From the NCBI GenBank assembly GCA_022495005.1, contig JAGYXB010000803.1, positions 124,001 to 188,000 of the forward strand: a stretch of 64,000 nucleotides of DNA, read 5' to 3'. A program made the translations under genes and the position numbers. Shown piece after piece: positions 1-27,345 of the stretch (its first letter is position 1; the number at the start of each line of letters is the position of its first letter). Source of the stretch: Rhyacophila brunnea. Its lineage: Eukaryota > Arthropoda > Insecta > Trichoptera > Rhyacophilidae. Below the pieces are notes generated by a model. The model was not told where the DNA came from, did no database searches, and saw nothing but the letters and a program-made list of their open reading frames with translations.

Positions 1-95
1 TTATTCAACGAATAATTCACAAGATTTAAGAATGTACCATTCTAATTATTGAACATATATAATTCTGAAAACGCTAATGAGAAAATATAGCTGTG
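1..95 (-). repeat. Dispersed SINE-type repeat, tail portion, cut by the window edge
   Basis: TTATTCAACGAATAATTCAC and the next 75 bases recur almost unchanged at 38827-38920 and more diverged at 1230-1318. In the 1.2-kb copy the same sequence follows a tRNA-like head on the minus strand, so this is the 3' part of that SINE. Confidence 0.6.
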
Positions 96-1220
96 AAAGA
101 AATGTCTCGAAAACAACAGCCATATTTACAAAACTTGAATTTTCATTTTGTTGTTTACATAAAATATTATATTTTTTTACAAAATAGCTAGGCGTTGTCG
201 TGGAACGATTACCCGTTTCATATAATGAAGTAGACAGTTATTGGATCTCAAGAACAAACACATTCAATTTCATACAAAAAACTTTAGATTATACTAAGCC
301 TCTGTTTGCATGTGTTTGTGGAAAATTCGATATAGGTACTTAGATGCAGTAGATCTGTGTATTTTTTACCCATGAAATCTCTTTAGGTTAGCTATTGAAA
401 TTTATATTTCTTAACAAGACAAGCTTTAAATAATCGCCTAGTATGGAGTCTTCGCTACTGGTATATTATAACAAAACGTCAAAACAAGTTGCGGCCTTTC
501 AACACGACAACTTACATCATATTATTATTACTTTGTCTATACTCTACGTCCACCAAGTCGCCATGTGATACAGAAAGTTCAGAAGACTTCCCCCAGTTGC
601 AAATAATTATTATATTATATCCTTGATGCTGTCCCATTTTTTCTGAAGTACATAAAGCCTGTTCATATTAATTTCATGATAGCGTAACAATATTATCTAA
701 AACCTTACCCCGTAGTGCAGTAGATAATAGCGGTTATTTCTTCTATCACGTTTCTCCGCACTTATCTGACGAGCCTAATATTTTTCCATCACATTAAATA
801 AATATCACGTCGCATTAGTGCCCTTGCATGCTTCTACGTCGTTGTATCCTTCATTCCTCCCTATCTGCTACTACAATATTCATTTTTTTGAGTATTATTT
901 TTTTGCCCTATGATTTCCCTCCAAAACAATTTCATAACATTACAGATTACAGCTAACTTCCGTGAGTTATGTGCGATAAATATAATACCAAATAGAAGAT
1001 GGTACCTAATCGTTTTCGCCGAAACGTTTACCTAACATTCTATACTAAGTTGTAAATTGCTTTTATTTCTAAAGTCCACTCTAAAATATTGCAAGCTAAC
1101 CTTGTAGAGTTTGTTAAATACAAATTTATATGGCCAATATATTTTCATTTGGTGTAACATCGTTTTTGTAATAGTTACCAATTTCATTACAAATTCACAT
1201 ATTATAGATATTATATAAAC
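96..1220. other. AT-rich sequence, no gene seen
   Basis: No coding frame, RNA gene or paired repeat was recognised. It is probably intronic to the 5' part of CenG1A or intergenic. Confidence 0.5.
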
Positions 1221-1384
1221 TTTTTTTTTTCAACGAATAATTTACAACGTTTAAGAATATAACCAGTGTTTTATTGAACATGCATAATTTTAAAACACCT
1301 CAGAGAAAGTAGCCACTAGAAAAAATCTTTTTGGATTCGAACTCCCTCCCATATGCTCTACCAACTAAGCTATCTACGTCCTAT
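1221..1384 (-). repeat. tRNA-derived SINE with A-box and B-box
   Basis: On the minus strand the head at about 1384-1334 has a polymerase III A box TAGCTTAGTTGG and, after a shortened spacer, a B box GTTCGAATCC. The body ends in a poly(T) on the plus strand (1221-1230), so the A-tail is on the minus strand. The body matches the repeats at 1-95 and 38827-38920. Confidence 0.65.
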
Positions 1385-2680
1385 CTAATTGCGATGAAAT
1401 TAACTAGTAGTTTTTGCAATAATCTCTGAAGTTATTTATAAATCGAATTAATATTTGGTAGTATTCATAGCTTAAACAGGTGAAGACATTGAGTCTTGAG
1501 ATAGTTTTGATAGTTACATCCCATCTCGCTGAGTGTGTTAATTGTGTACTTACATATTTACGAAACGTCAAAACGTAAAGCCTAATTTTGTTAGCTTGAC
1601 AAAAATATCGCTTGTTCCATGAGTAGGTACTTCACGTTATACAATTATACTTTGTGATTTGACTAGATAATGATTTTTTAATTACCACCTTTAAAATGCA
1701 CGTTAATTACATCGATCGGCCGCCTGGTCATTACGCGCCAGGTGCGTCTGCAGCGTCCAAAGTATTAAAACGATAGTTACCGTATTGTGATTTCAAATCA
1801 TTTAATTTGTAATGCTCCTTTGATATATATTATTATCAAAATTAAGTAGATTCTTCCAGCATCAATCTTAGTATAGTAGACTACGTAGATATATTATTGT
1901 AGGTATCGTGTGCATACAGCTTGAAAATGTAGAAAGACAATATTCACATCGACATGGAAATGTATTTAATTTTGTATGTAAATTCTTAAGTACCTGCTAT
2001 GTAACACATTATACGTATTTTCCATCAATTTGAATAATAATATACAAAATTAAATGAGTTTTGACACAGTAGGTACCTACTACAAACGATTGTGATACTG
2101 ATTATTTACATTGACTTGGGTAATTATAAAATTAATTCAACCAACCCTACCTGTAATATGTTAATTCCCACAACAGAGCAAGTTGGTGCATGATTTTTCA
2201 TCTATTTATAGGTATGTAGGTACCTATTCAAATTTCAACGCGATACAATACTATAAATTAGTGCGGCAATGAACGGTAAAAATCGCTTGAATAAAATTAT
2301 TCTTCCGTGAATCCAAAGTTAGCGAAATGTTTAAAAACAACTACCTACCGCCGCTCTGAAATAAATAATTAGTATCCAGAAAAAAAGGTTCTTTTCGTCT
2401 ATTTCCATATTATGCTCAGTCATTTTTTTAAATCTAGTGTAGGATCGTTTGCATCCGTCCATCATGCGACCGTCGCTATTGTCGTCTTGTGGATTCCAGA
2501 TTCCAACCTAGCATTAATTCGTAATATTATCTGTTTATTATATTTATTCATATTCAAGTTCTGATACCTATTAATTCCTAATATTGTTCCATAAATTCTC
2601 TTTATGCATTACATTATATTATAATTAATCTCTTATAGCAACATAAATGTACGCTAAAACGCCTTTTGTATAAACAATAG
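1385..2680. other. AT-rich sequence, no gene seen
   Basis: Only a short GC-rich patch (about 1711-1765, GATCGGCCGCCTGG) and several GTAGGTACCTAC-like words stand out. No CenG1A P-loop exon was found here. Confidence 0.45.
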
Positions 2681-2690
2681 CTATACCTAG

Positions 2691-2867
2691 TTAAATACAA
2701 TCATGACGTGCCACCGAAACAGATTCTAGTTAGCCTCCCTAAATTGCAAGCTCGTTGGGTCGATGATGCAGAGCTTTTGGTAGGGAGAAGCGTCAAGGCG
2801 TTTATAGGTCAACTGAACGAGCTGATTTTAGATAGACCTTACTACTTGAAAAGAGTTAAAGTCCTTT
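2691..2867 (+). CDS. Unassigned exon-like open frame
   Basis: The frame is open from 2681 to a stop at 2987-2989. Its first part reads like real protein (ILVSLPKLQARWVDDAELLV then GRSVKAFIGQLNELILDRPY). After about 2867 it turns into Leu/Phe/His-rich sequence typical of chance translation. Possible boundaries are acceptor ACCTAG at 2690 and donor TTTGTAAAC at 2868. I do not recognise the family and it does not match the expected N-terminus of AGAP proteins. It could be an exon of CenG1A or another gene, or a transposon remnant. Confidence 0.3.
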
Positions 2868-2989
2868 GTAAACATCGTTCTCACTGTAATACATACTGTC
2901 TTGTAGTGTTATTATCTGTTTGTAAGATTCACTTGTTTTATTTTCATCCTTTTGTCGTATTTCATTTATTATTGAAGATATTTATATAA

Positions 2990-4223
2990 AATACAAAAAT
3001 AATTCACCAAATTAGTTTTAAATATAAATACGCAATTTTCTTGGATTCTTGAATGTGCAGTTATTTTTTGTACACTCATATTTGAAGATACTTTGGAATA
3101 GCTTTAGAAACATACATATCCGAAAAAAACCTTGGACAGAATGATAGATAGGTACATGAACACACGTCGGCAAAATGCAAGTTATATACCTACCTACATT
3201 TTTATGTTTTCTGGAGAGAATTTTTTTTAATTGAAAAAAAATACATACGTTAAGACTATGACTTATTCAAAAAATCTTTATGTCACTTTCGAATGGTCAA
3301 TTTATTTTGATGATAAAACATCCATAAAATATGACATTGTAGGTGCTAATAAAAATCGAACCTTCAATGCACGCACATTAATAATCACAAATATGGTTTT
3401 TTTTAATTATTAGTTTACTTTGAATTTAAAAAATGTATTTAGTTGCATTAATTAAACTGGCATCTACACATTGTTTCATTCGTCATTTCGGTTGTAAGAC
3501 CATTATCAAGACTACGTTGGTATTACAACTGGAATAACTATTGACCTACTAATAAAAACCTTTAGAATTTATTATTATTGTGTATTTGATTGCAATTTTT
3601 AAATTTATTCGCATTGGCATTTTGTCACCCGTTGAAGAATATTGCATTCTTAAACGTCATGGATAAAAAATATATAAGTAAATAACGACTGTAAAGAGAG
3701 AGTATTGTTGTACCTACTTATTATTTGATTTATTTAACTCGAAGATTGGACACAGCGGTATCTGTGTGCGGAAGCCACACTCTTTATTAAATGTGTATTA
3801 TCTAGCATTAAATAAAGTATTACCTACGTAGGTATTTACGAAAGCTAAATATGCCAATACATACTTGCCATGCATTATTTTCCTCGATGTTTGATACATA
3901 TTTTATATTCCTTTGAGCCGTGATTTTCTTTGGCATTTTTCATCATTTGATTTTTATATTTTGATATCTCTCCAATAAAATCTAATGCCGTCACTGAATA
4001 ACATCAAAAGACCAATAACGGTTCCAGTAGTATGGTAAACGTGATCGAATTTTGAATTGATTCTGGGCAGAAGTTAACGAAAATATTTTCCTAGATACTT
4101 TTTCGCCGAACTTGCATTTCAACTAAAATTTTGTAAAATATCATAGTATCGCAATAATATTGACAGTGCCGCACTGACGTTCTTTCGTAGTAGGTATATA
4201 CCTATATCGTTATAATTAATTCA
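2990..4223. other. AT-rich sequence, no gene seen
   Basis: Only chance-length open frames, such as the Lys/Thr/Asn-rich one at 3231-3413. No repeat pair was noticed. Confidence 0.45.
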
Positions 4224-4367
4224 ATGATTAAGTTAGCGGCGAGTTTCGTCGACGTAGATGACGCAATGGATTCGTCAAAAGATTTAAACGGGGGCCTCGA
4301 AACAGTTGATATTTTATATTTTATCGTGGGGAGAAATCACATATCGGTACACTGCGTATACATATAG
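4224..4367 (+). CDS. Possible small open frame, 47 codons, unknown
   Basis: ATG at 4224 opens a short frame with locally high GC and an acidic stretch (ASFVDVDDAMDSSKDLNGGL). No homolog is recognised and no clear donor follows, so it may be chance. Confidence 0.12.
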   Translation: MIKLAASFVDVDDAMDSSKDLNGGLETVDILYFIVGRNHISVHCVYI

Positions 4368-4875
4368 GATGACAACTCGACAGTTTATGATTTTTAGCAA
4401 AGCCGACTTAATATAGCCATGGTTTGATGTAGGTAGGTAGAATATATAAGTTTTTTCCTACATACTTTAATAACAACTCAAAATACTCTTGGTTAAGTCA
4501 TAAAATCGAATAAGGTTCGCTGAGGTTAACCGTGGTTTTAATTCTATTTCGCAACGTCTAGGTTGGCTCATTCATCAATAAAGTTATTTAGCGTTGTTGC
4601 AAGATTATATTACTTTCTACAACATTCAAACCTTAGAACAAAGGGTTTGAATTTTATTGTTTCGGTTTTCAATTAGAATATTATCTTACATAATATATTT
4701 ACACATTAGTTTAAATCATGATACTGTATACAATGTATCTAGGTATTCACCATAATTATTTAAAAAAAAAATACATTAATGACACCTTTTTCCCTCATAT
4801 TATAAGCTTTAAATATCAACACCTATCGTATAATTATTATTCGGTAAATGTGGTTAATGTTAATACTAAGTTACT

Positions 4876-5032
4876 CCACCCGAGAGTTCCTGGGTTCGAT
4901 TCCCGGTCATGACAAAAACATTTATGTGTTTTTCTCAAAGCCTGGGTGTTTGTGATTGTTCAAAATTACTAACAACCACCTTGTACGAAAAAGCAAGGAT
5001 ATGGTTATTAATAATTCTAAAAAAAAAAAAAA
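4876..5032 (+). repeat. 5'-truncated tRNA-derived SINE with 14-bp target-site duplication
   Basis: The element begins inside a tRNA-like T arm (CCTGGGTTCGATTCCCGG) and ends in an A-tail at about 5019-5032. It is flanked by exact copies of AATACTAAGTTACT at 4862-4875 and 5033-5046. Truncation, A-tail and duplication together show LINE-mediated insertion. Confidence 0.85.
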
Positions 5033-5046
5033 AATACTAAGTTACT

Positions 5047-5741
5047 AGGTAGGTATATTATTTGCTATTGTGTAATATTATTTTTTTATTATCTATCTAT
5101 CTGTATGATTTTACTTATATGCTGTAAAGTTTTCTTATTGTTTATGTTTATACTTTATACGCTACTGTGCTTATCATGTTTTAGTGTTGCCATGCGCGAA
5201 GCCATGCAAGATACACATAGGGAAAATTTCTTACCGCGTGGCGCAATATGCAATTTTATTCCGGGGAATCTATTTTCTTGCAGTCTCGTGTGGGAGTACG
5301 TCGTCCATATTATTATCTGACTTATTTCCGTTTTCCCCCATTTTCCCCAGCGACTGCCTTTTGGAATGAAATCTGTTATTGGTTTTTCTTTAGAGAATTG
5401 TGTAGGAACGTAAGTAGGTTCTTATATTTTTAGATCACTTATTAATAAAAAAAAAAAATCCGTGACACTATCCAAACACTAAAAATTCCGTACTTAGCAG
5501 TGGCGTGCAGTAACTTTTGCTTGTGGAAATCCTGCTACTATTTGCTACAGAATAATATTATATTATCTATTTAGTATCTTGAAAGTGTAAGTATATTCTC
5601 AAAATATTAATGGTATAGATTGAACATTCAGAAGAAATAAAAATTACGATACAGTTGCACGACAAATGCCAACATACGTAGTACATAATGTATCCATTAT
5701 TTCTGGGGAAGCTCTGTATCCAAAGCATCTATTCAACACAC
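5047..5741. other. AT-rich sequence, no gene seen
   Basis: Overlapping short frames at 5105-5433 are frame shadows of one AT-rich stretch. Nothing was recognised. Confidence 0.45.
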
Positions 5742-5743
5742 TA

Positions 5744-7043
5744 CGAGGGTGGGTCAATAATTCCTTAGAAAAAAGCATTAAAACAGGTTTTATTTTTGTA
5801 TTTTTTTTTTATTTCTCAACATAATTTCCTTGGAGCTCAATAGACTTGGTTAGACGTTTCTCAATTTTTTTTAAACCGTCAGAAAAATAAGTTTTCGGAA
5901 GGTCCTCAAAATAAGCATTTGTCCTATCGATGACTTCTTCATTTGAAAAAAAACGTTGTCCACTTAGCCATTTTTTTAAGTTTGGGAAAAGGAAAAAGTC
6001 ACTGGGGGCTAAATCTGGCGAATACGGTGGGTGGTCGACCAATTCGAACTTCAATTCTTCAATTTTAGCCATTGATCGTAAACATGTGTGAACACGGGCA
6101 TTGTCCTGATGAAAGAGGATTTTTTTCCTGTTTAAATGAGGCCGTTTTTCTTCAATTTTGTTTTTAGCTGGTCCAATAAAGATGCATAATAATCCCCTGT
6201 TATTGTTTTTCCTTTTTCCAAATAGTCAACGAAAATAATTTCACGCGCATCCCAAAATACAGTAGCCATAACCTTACCAGCTGATTTTACGGTTTTCGCC
6301 TTCTTTGGACATGGTTCGCCTTTCGCAATCCACTGCTTTGACTGTTCTTTCGTCTCGGGAGCATAGTGGTGTATCCATGTTTCATCTACAGTCACAAAGC
6401 GACGAAAAATTCATCCGGATTGCGTTGCATGAGCGACAACAGGGCTTTAGAGGCCACCACCCTACTGCGTTTATTGTCGACTGTGAGCAAACGCGGCACC
6501 CATCTTGCAGAAACTTTTCTCATGCCCAATTTGTCATGTAAAATAGAAATGACGCTACCTTTTGAGATCCCTGTAACCTCAATTATCTCACTCAACTTTA
6601 ATCTTCGGTCACTTAACACCACATCGTGGATTTTATTGATCATTTCTGGTGTAGTCACCTCTACAGGACGTCCTGAGCGTAGTTCATCCTTTGTTGATGT
6701 ACGACCACGTTTAAATTCATTTAACCAGTTATAAATAGTTGCAAGTGAAGGAGCAGATATGCCGTGAACTAAATCCAACTCATATTTTATTTCCTTTGCT
6801 GTTAACCCTTTTATATTAAAATGTTTAATAACAACTCTAAACTCAATTTTCTCCATTTTCCATTTTTCCATTTTCCACAAGCAATTTTTTTTAAAATGTA
6901 CGAGAAACACACAACAACCCGACCAATCTGATTGAAACTTCGCAGCATACTGAATCGGTAGTGCCGCTGCATGAAAACAAACCGCTTGCAGTACTAGTCG
7001 CGCCACCTGTCGGCTTTTCTAAGGACTTATTGACCCACCCTCG
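5744..7043 (-). mobile_element. mariner transposon copy 1, full length
   Basis: This 1300-bp element has terminal inverted repeats starting CGAGGGTGGGTCAATAA and is flanked by TA (5742-5743, 7044-7045). It holds one transposase on the minus strand. It is nearly identical to copies 2 and 3. It lies 413 bp upstream of the first recognised CenG1A exon, antisense to the gene. Confidence 0.95.
5809..6871 (-). pseudogene. mariner transposase, copy 1, two frameshifts
   Basis: The start at 6871 (MEKWKMEKIEF) is shared by all three copies; the longer upstream frame reads into the terminal repeat. An N-terminal helix-turn-helix region is followed by the DDE domain with VTVDETWIHHY, HQDNARVHT and HPPYSPDLAPSDFF, a D,D34D triad. 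Two 1-nt losses in homopolymers break the frame: 6405-6409 (shared with copy 3) and 6161-6165 (private). Otherwise it is almost intact, so the insertion is young. Confidence 0.93.
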
Positions 7044-7045
7044 TA

Positions 7046-7456
7046 CCATAGCAATGCTTTTTTCAAAAACTATTATTGCCCCTAAATATATCTGTTTCCC
7101 TAGTGTATTTGTTTTTTTTTAATTATCCACCTATGTAATTACTCATTTTAATGTCAATATTGTAATTGGAAATACCTACCACCTACTTAATTTATTAAAA
7201 AAATAATTTTCAAAACTAGTTCCTATATTGCACTGACATTATTTTGCTGAACTCATCTACATTTAAAATAAAATTGGTAATTTTATTCTTGAGATTTTAT
7301 TTACGTGATTACATATTTGTATTTTGTATTTATTCTTATTGGACCAATTATTATCACCCCATATTATGTTTTACTATTGAAACATTTTTTACAACCCGAA
7401 AGGCGCTTTCCAGAATTTTAGATAGTTACTAATTATGAAAATTTCTTTCTTTCCAG
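7046..7456 (+). other. Intron sequence before the first recognised CenG1A exon
   Basis: AT-rich, ending in a pyrimidine-rich acceptor (TTTCTTTCTTTCCAG at 7442-7456). No other feature. Confidence 0.6.
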
Positions 7457-22389
<14,933 letters not shown>

Positions 22390-22880
22390 TAGCATTACTG
22401 GATAACTTTTATTGCTTTCAAGTCAATTAAAAAGATTTCCCTTCTGTTACTGTTAACCCGTGCAGCTGCATTGTTACAATATTTATGTTTCATAAACTGA
22501 TTCTAAATGAATACCTGCTGTGCAAATTGTTGTGTGTTATTATTTTTATGTGATAAATAATATAAATTCTATTGTTTTTATTCCTTAGGTCGTATTATTT
22601 GTTAATTTTTGTTAATTACACGTTGTCAACTGAACAAGCCGAAAATCACGACGTTAAAGTGTCAAAAATCATTAACGTCGTGGCTTATTTAAGGTTATGT
22701 GATTCTGTGTATTTTCTGAAATATTTTTTTATTTATTTTTAAGCATATTGTTTGAACAAAATGCAATATTTTCTTTATATATTGATTTAGAGTATGAACT
22801 TATTCATATTAGGTTATGAAAAATTATTAGGCAGTTATATTTATTTATAAATTAAATTATGTAAAAATAACCTTTTGTAA

Positions 22881-22892
22881 CCCCCCCCCCCC
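22881..22892 (+). repeat. Homopolymer of twelve C
   Basis: An uninterrupted C12 tract in AT-rich surroundings. It could be a real mononucleotide repeat or a sequencing/assembly artefact. Confidence 0.8.
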
Positions 22893-24128
22893 TAAATTTA
22901 TGTGCAGTTTACTGTGCAAAATGGTATGAAATCTCAACTCTAAAAACAAAATACCATTTGAATGCTTTATATTGTTAAATTATAAATAAAATTCATTAAA
23001 TATCTCAATATATTGTGATATATTATTTCACTTAGCTGTGTCATCCATTTTGCTATATTTTAAACATTCCAAACATTGAAATAACCTTCAAATATTAAAC
23101 TATGTATATGAATGATTTTCTACAAGCCTAGAAAATGTCGCCTAGATTATCATAATTTTCCCTAGCAAATCAACTTGTTTTTTGGTATAGCATTGATCAC
23201 CTAATTACCGTCATTTGTCAATTTTACATGACTTGTTATTGTGTAGATCGTTATTAGATAAACATAAAATTGTTCTTAATGAATTAAATGCATCTTTCTC
23301 CTTTTAACTGTCCAAATAAATGAAAATAATAGGAATTTTGTCTGATGCATATTTTTATTTAGTTCATTTCAATCTTCGATTTCATGAGAATCTTACAATC
23401 TTCCTGAAGTGTTTTATAGCTGTTAGTTTTAAAAGAGTGCAATGAAAAATAAATGTCATATATTCATTACATATATAATTAAATAAATTGCACTTATAAT
23501 AAATTATTATATGAATGAAAATTTCACAAACCATGTTAATTGAATTATTTTCTAAATTATTAGTTTAGAGAAATATTGAATTCAGTGAACGACTGCTATT
23601 GCTACTAATTGTGTAGTAACGTGATAGTGGTGTCCTTTATAGAGATTATTGTAAAGAAATTGATCAATTAATAATACGTATTGCACAATTGATGCTGCGT
23701 TTATAGTTCAGACTGAAGACTTGACTAAATTTTTATATAGGAACATTTTAGGGAATTGTGGTTCAGTGTTGAATATATAGAAAATTAACTTTTAAATTTG
23801 TTCTAATTTCTAGTCTCATGTACTCAAACACATCAATTTATTTCACTTTATTGCACTCATGGACAACAAAGGATTTATTTTGTATCAACTTTATCACAAT
23901 GTTGATACTTAATCTCATAATGTGTAGGTACTTACAAAACTTACAGATTTCTTTTGGTGCAATTAAAACATCCAATTAAACAAATACCATTATAACATTA
24001 TCTCTCCTTTGTAGTTTTTAAAAATACATATAATTATTACTATATAGAGATAGTACATATTATATTGTGGAAGGATGTATGATATTTAATTATTATATTT
24101 GAAGGCTGTTTAGTTGTAATTTCAAGTA

Positions 24129-24229
24129 CAGTAAAATGCCGCTAATGCTGAAAAAAAAATGAATGAAAGAATGAATTACGAAATAGAAAATTTCGAATGT
24201 ACCGTGTTCGTATTAACGGGGTTTTACTG
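24129..24229. mobile_element. Short pogo-like MITE, 101 bp
   Basis: CAGTAAAATGCCG at the left and CGGGGTTTTACTG at the right form inverted termini, flanked by TA on both sides (24127-24128, 24230-24231). CAGT termini with TA targets fit pogo/Tigger MITEs. Confidence 0.7.
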
Positions 24230-25921
24230 TATGGTATTAAAATAAATTATTATGTGTATAATAAATATACCTCTGAGCTTTGACATAATTGTCACACTTT
24301 AATTTTATTTTATTAAAATATAATATCTATCACGATTCATAAGTCACTGCACCGTTATTGGGTTAAAATGTTATGTAAGCGTTGTTTAGAATTACATTCA
24401 CCGGTTGATTAACAATTAGATTTAATAATTCCTTGCATGGTAAGATGTCACCGTTCAAGTAAAACTAAAATTACTTTTAAAAAAACCTTAAACATCCACT
24501 GGTAGTAATTATTATCTAGTTGCCTATGTCATATGTACTACATGCTACACATATTATCTGAATTATGTATGTATTTAATGTTTTCGTATAACTAGTGAAG
24601 ATCAAATTTTACCGATACGTTTTTATAAGAAGATGGTGCATTTGCATAATTCTGTTGTGATCTTGAGAGTTGAATTATTGTCAAATAATTTGTAATCTCT
24701 ATACTTTCGAACTGAGGTTAACACATGCAGCGATTGAATTGGTCGAAAGAATCTTATAAACTATCTCGTAAAATAGTATATTCTCTTTACCACCACACTA
24801 CTGTTTCCACTAATAATTTTACGTTGTATATATGCACAACAAATTCTGGGTGTATACTATAAACAGTTCTCGTATGGTTAACATAGGCAAAAGCCAGAAT
24901 TTATGAGCCATAATTTGCTAGATATGCAACTCTGTAGAGATAGTTATTCATAATAATATGTACCTACATGTAATTTTGCCGATTGGTCTACATACTGAAA
25001 TCAATAATGTCTCAACATAACTTTCGATTCAAAGATTTCATTTGGGGTTTTAACTCAATTTGGCTATGTGTGGTATTTGTCATGTCCACTCCCGTACTGG
25101 ATACACTGCTGCATACTGTCCAAAGTCCATAAATGCTCTTTTCTTGTAGCAGAAAGGTGTTTTACGATTTGCACTTACCTACCATAAATAATATTTTTTA
25201 CAACTTTTTCAAAACATTTAACATGACCATTAATATATTTTTTTAAATTTCTTCAATCTTCTGCGAATACATAGTACGCAAAAGAATTCATAATAAAATG
25301 AAAGCGTGGCAACACTTTAACAATTTACGGAAGACATTTCAATATGACACTCCTTGATTGTATTAGTTTAGCACATAATATTACTTAATAATTCCTCAAA
25401 ATGAGCTTTTACACAATCGCAATCAATTTGTACCTACTATAAACTAAATATAATTTTGATCATTTAAAGAGAAGTCATTGAAAAGTGAATCTAAATGTTT
25501 CACCAACAGTCATCAGTCACCCATATAAATACGTAATTAATTAGGTAATTGTAGCACCGATGTCAAGGTTAATTATTCAAACCTTCCTATTTTGTGTAGT
25601 ACCTACCTCTATAATATTGTCATAAAATTTAATTGAGTCTTCAATAATTTCATAATAATATATATTTCTAGCCAACCAATTTTTGGTTTTAGTGGTTTTA
25701 TGATGTTTAATCGACTGTGTTATGAGTATATATAATTTACCGTGATAATTATAGCAGGACATCATTATTGAAAACAACTCTCGTGCTACGATAGAACTCC
25801 AATTTTATAATATATCATGTTGTAAACGTCACATTTATGTAATACATATTATGTATAATATAAAATTCTTATGAATACTTACGTGGAATTGCTATTCAAT
25901 AATATCTCTTTCATAAAGCGA

Positions 25922-26073
25922 AAGAACCTCGATTTACCAGAATAATTAAAGAAAAGGTTTGTCCAAAAAATAAAGAAAAAATGCTTTTTTCATTTGGAAC
26001 ATTTCATCATACCTACAATTCTTTATTAAACTGATAAATTAATAATAAAATCTGGATAATTGAGGTTCTACTC
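25922..26073. mobile_element. Degraded pogo-like MITE
   Basis: AGAACCTCGATTTACCAG at the left is mirrored by CTGGATAATTGAGGTTCTAC at the right. The termini resemble pogo-family MITEs. No clean TA duplication was seen. Confidence 0.4.
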
Positions 26074-26808
26074 TGTCATGTTACATAATATTACCAATAA
26101 TCGCAACCTGTTGAAACTTAATACGTACAAATGACAATTCCTGTAAATATTCTCAAAATCTACGTTTCAAGAGATGCCTCTTTTTCATTATTCAGTTGAT
26201 TATTGGTATAATAAGGATTTTTAAAAAAATTGCTGCAAATTTAATCAAACAAAGATTACATAATATGCTACTTATTTTTCTCCATCTGCTTGTCAATAGA
26301 CAGATTATCTACATAATATTTTGTTGAATAGTATTTAAATTGTATCTACATTAACTCTTTGCTATGAGAATTAGAGTGACTTGGTTATGGGACTTAAGAA
26401 ATGGCTGTTGCCCTTCATTTAATTATACTATTTTTAATTAAATTTATTTTCACATCTGTATGCAATTATCTATATTGTGTATCTACAACCAAATGTTTAT
26501 TGCAGTTTATTGCAAAAATACATAATAATACATTGCATATCACGTTGATAGAAATGATGCTGCACATATTTTTATGACACTATTAATTTTAAATTATCTA
26601 GGTATATCATTTGATGATATTTTTATTTCGCATTAACCTCATTAATTTCACATATCGTGAATTATTTATTATTTACAACCATTTTCGATCAAATTGACAG
26701 ATCTCCATCTATCTAGTAAAAACATAATTAAAATATTTAAAAAAAATGTAAACATCATACTCTTTCAAAATTTAAAATAGGGTCTGTCTATTATAGCTAC
26801 AGGAATGA

Positions 26809-26921
26809 CAGATTCTTTTGGCATTACGGCCACGACGAAATCACTTCGGAACGGTGTTGGTGTCCTTTGAAAGCCTCGGTACCGACACCTAAATGAATCA
26901 CCTGCACTGGACACAAGAATC
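26809..26921. other. GC-rich imperfect hairpin
   Basis: ACAGATTCTT near the left pairs with AAGAATCTG near the right, and an inner GGTGTC..GACACC stem lies between, in a local GC island. It could be a structured RNA element of the CenG1A 3' UTR or a small foldback repeat. Confidence 0.3.
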
Positions 26922-27345
26922 TGATAACATTCTATCACACAATTTTTTTTAATATTTAAATCTTGGATTAGTCGAAATTTATTTTAATTTTATTTAAGCT
27001 GTTAAATTAATTTTAATAAATATTTATGATATAACTACTTTATAATATGTTAATAGTATGATAAATAGATACAGAGTATTTCTCTTTGTATATTTTACCT
27101 TCATCCAACATCCTTAGTTTTGTACAAAATACTCTTCTCAGCATTCACTTTCTTTCCGATAAATAAATTTGTAGAATATTTGTAAGGTAATATTTTTCCT
27201 TTGTGTATAGGCCAAAGAGTGAGTTTTGTGTATATTGTATGTATTGTATGTAATGCATAGACAATTTTTGTAAATATTTGTTCTTATTAAAGTAATCTAT
27301 ATATTTGTTGATGTTCTACCATACATGGAAATAAAAATAATTTAA

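Larger units (their letters stand above)
22390..27345 (+). other. CenG1A downstream sequence, probable long 3' UTR
   Basis: AT-rich and devoid of coding frames. It has many candidate polyadenylation signals (for example AATAAA 22985-22990 and one near 27330) and a Pumilio-type TGTAAATA at 27269-27276. The true cleavage site cannot be set by eye; the UTR may end anywhere from about 22.6 to 27.3 kb. Confidence 0.35.

Noticed and set aside
6305..6734. Plus-strand frames over mariner copy 1, with equivalents in the other copies
   Set aside because: They are antisense shadows of the transposase reading frame.
6872..7006. Longer N-terminus for the mariner transposase (frame opening at 7006)
   Set aside because: That part reads through the terminal repeat and untranslated leader; the other two copies share only the start at MEKWKMEK.
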